Shown here: positions 39,590 to 41,160 of the stretch, piece by piece
How the letters are laid out: every line of letters begins with the position of its first letter
Position numbering within the stretch: the stretch's first letter is position 1
Source: an uncultured PS1 clade bacterium
GTDB lineage: Bacteria > Pseudomonadota > Alphaproteobacteria > MED-G09
Direction of reading: 5' to 3'
DNA: 41,160 bases
NCBI GenBank assembly: GCA_902609025.1
Contig: CACLQD010000007.1
Location: 1 to 41,160 of the forward strand
The notes under the pieces: model-generated
What the model was told of the DNA's origin: nothing
The model's database searches: none
The model's input: the letters and a program-made list of their open reading frames with translations, nothing else
Translations under genes and position numbers: made by a program

Positions 39590-40384
39590 TTATATTTCAG
39601 ATGGTGAAACATAAGCTCTATTAGTTTCTACTGATACAAAATTAGTAATAATTTTGGCGGAATTAAGTTTGAATTTTTCATCTTTCAATTTTTTTATTCT
39701 ATTTTTGAACTCAAGATCATTTTTATCAAATAGAATTGAATAAGCTTTTTTAACTTCGTCTATTTCACTTTTCGAAAAATTTCTTCTTCGCATACCTACA
39801 AGATTTATACCCTCAAGATTTGCTCTATTGCCTACAGCCATACCAAATGGCAATAAATCACGAGTTACTGCAGCTAATCCTCCTATAAATGAATGGCAGC
39901 CTATTCGACTCCATTGATGAACTGCTGCTAAACCACCCAAGATAGCCCAATCACCAACCTCAACATGTCCAGCTAATGTAGCATTATTAGCAAAAACACA
40001 ATTATTTCCAACCTTACAATCGTGAGCAATATGAGCGCCCACCATGAATAAATTATTTTCACCTATTTTAGTAAGCATTCCTCCTTCTTTTGTTCCGGAA
40101 TGCATTGTTACATGTTCACGAATTTTATTATTAGCTCCTATAATAAGCTTACCTTCTTCACTATCGTGTTTTAAATCTTGAGGCTCAGAACCTATAACAG
40201 AAAAAGGCCATATCTTTGTATTTTCACCTATAGTGGTGGATCCAGAAATACTTATATGAGATACAAGAGTAACATTGTCTCTAATGGTTACATCGCCATC
40301 TATATTGCAATAAGGCCCTATTGAGACATTATCTCCAATTTTAGCCTTAGGGTTGATAATTGCTGTATTATGAATATCTGTCAT
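39590..40384 (-). CDS. lpxA: UDP-N-acetylglucosamine acyltransferase
   Basis: Hexapeptide repeats, IREHVTMHSGT, GLAAVHQWSRIGCHSFIGG, GINLVGMRRRNFS. Confidence 0.96.
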   Translation of the reverse strand: MTDIHNTAIINPKAKIGDNVSIGPYCNIDGDVTIRDNVTLVSHISISGSTTIGENTKIWPFSVIGSEPQDLKHDSEEGKLIIGANNKIREHVTMHSGTKEGGMLTKIGENNLFMVGAHIAHDCKVGNNCVFANNATLAGHVEVGDWAILGGLAAVHQWSRIGCHSFIGGLAAVTRDLLPFGMAVGNRANLEGINLVGMRRRNFSKSEIDEVKKAYSILFDKNDLEFKNRIKKLKDEKFKLNSAKIITNFVSVETNRAYVSPSEI

Positions 40385-40848
40385 TTTTTATTATCATCCA
40401 ATCTTACAACCATAGCTGAAAAACTTGATTCACAAGCTAACTGATCTTCAACAAAAGATTTTCCGTAAAATTGCCATACATCTCCTCTACTTTTTTCTTT
40501 TTTTACTTCAATTCTAATTTGATCACCTGGAGTTATGGGCTTTCTAAATCGTGCCTTATCAATTTTCATAAGAAAAACTGATAAATTAGATGAATCTTTA
40601 TTCTCATTTTCCAAAACAACAAGACAACTTGCAGCTTGTGCCATAGCTTCGACAATTAATACCCCAGGCATTATTGGTCTATCCGGAAAATGGCCTTGAA
40701 AAAAAGGCTCATTAATTGAAACGCTCTTTATTGCAACTAAGTTCTCTGAATCATAACTCAAAATCCTATCTACAAGTAAAAATGGATATCTATGAGGAAT
40801 TAATTTCATTACCTCTTGCGCTTTTTTTATTGGATCATCAGTATTCAT
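40381..40848 (-). CDS. fabZ: 3-hydroxyacyl-[ACP] dehydratase FabZ
   Basis: IPHRYPFLLVDRI, FFQGHFPDRPIMPGVLIVEAMAQ. Confidence 0.97.
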   Translation of the reverse strand: MNTDDPIKKAQEVMKLIPHRYPFLLVDRILSYDSENLVAIKSVSINEPFFQGHFPDRPIMPGVLIVEAMAQAASCLVVLENENKDSSNLSVFLMKIDKARFRKPITPGDQIRIEVKKEKSRGDVWQFYGKSFVEDQLACESSFSAMVVRLDDNKK

Positions 40849-40857
40849 CTTATTAAC

Positions 40858-41160
40858 CTATTTTTTAATAATTTTTTTTAAAGCAATTAACTCTTTTTTC
40901 CATAAATCCATTCTTTTAACTGGCCATCCAGCCCATTTCTGTCCAGGAGGTAAGTCTTTAGTAACACCAGTTTTAGCAGCAATTTGCGAGCCCTTTCCAA
41001 TAGTTAAATGACCAACCGCACCAGACTTAGCTCCCATGACTACAAAATCCTCTAAAACCGTTGAACCAGCCAAACCAACCATGCCTGTAAGTATACAGTT
41101 TTTTCCAATTATGCAGTTATGTGCTATATGAACTAAATTATCTAATTTTGTTCCTTCTCC
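40858..41160 (-). CDS. lpxD: UDP-3-O-(3-hydroxyacyl)glucosamine N-acyltransferase LpxD (3' part; 5' end beyond window)
   Basis: Frame stays open to the window edge: [38 protein letters not shown]...; C-terminal [15 protein letters not shown]. Confidence 0.9.
   Translation of the reverse strand, partial: GEGTKLDNLVHIAHNCIIGKNCILTGMVGLAGSTVLEDFVVMGAKSGAVGHLTIGKGSQIAAKTGVTKDLPPGQKWAGWPVKRMDLWKKELIALKKIIKK

Noticed and set aside
40858-41082. Truncated 74-aa ORF as a pseudogene
   Set aside because: The frame remains open to the window edge and reads as LpxD; it is cut by the window, not by mutation.

Overview
AT-rich window of about 41 kb, almost fully coding, from the chromosome of an alphaproteobacterium (probably a streamlined, marine-type lineage; lineage is inferred from gene content and order only). 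Most of it is conserved housekeeping content: mazG, hfq, trkA, metG-holB-tmk-dacC-rlpA, ntrBC, ispDF-pgpA-cinA, lipA-ratA, ftsB-eno, queF, kdsA-pyrG-secG-tpiA, ppiD-trpEGDC-moaC-moeA, lexA, gltX-gltA and lpxB-lpxI-lpxA-fabZ-lpxD (lpxD cut by the window end). One tRNA-Ser(UGA) is present. The 8.0-14.7 kb segment is a more accessory block of CoA-thioester metabolism genes: epoxide-hydrolase-like protein, acyl-CoA synthetase, thioesterase, Chloroflexus-type malyl-CoA lyase-like protein, AMACR-like CaiB protein. I found no CRISPR array, transposon, prophage, toxin-antitoxin module or defence island, and no convincing large undescribed system. The best second-look items are: (i) a stand-alone NtrX DNA-binding domain with its own apparent RBS and TTG start, with no NtrY or receiver/AAA+ domains; (ii) two tandem 17-bp dyads in the ntrB/ispD divergent intergenic region; (iii) an Hfq with substituted RNA-binding surfaces; (iv) a GluRS missing about 26 residues of the Cys-containing insertion; (v) a CDS starting 7 nt after a tRNA-Ser CCA end; (vi) the Chloroflexus-type lyase. 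All family calls are from reading motifs; no search or alignment was run.
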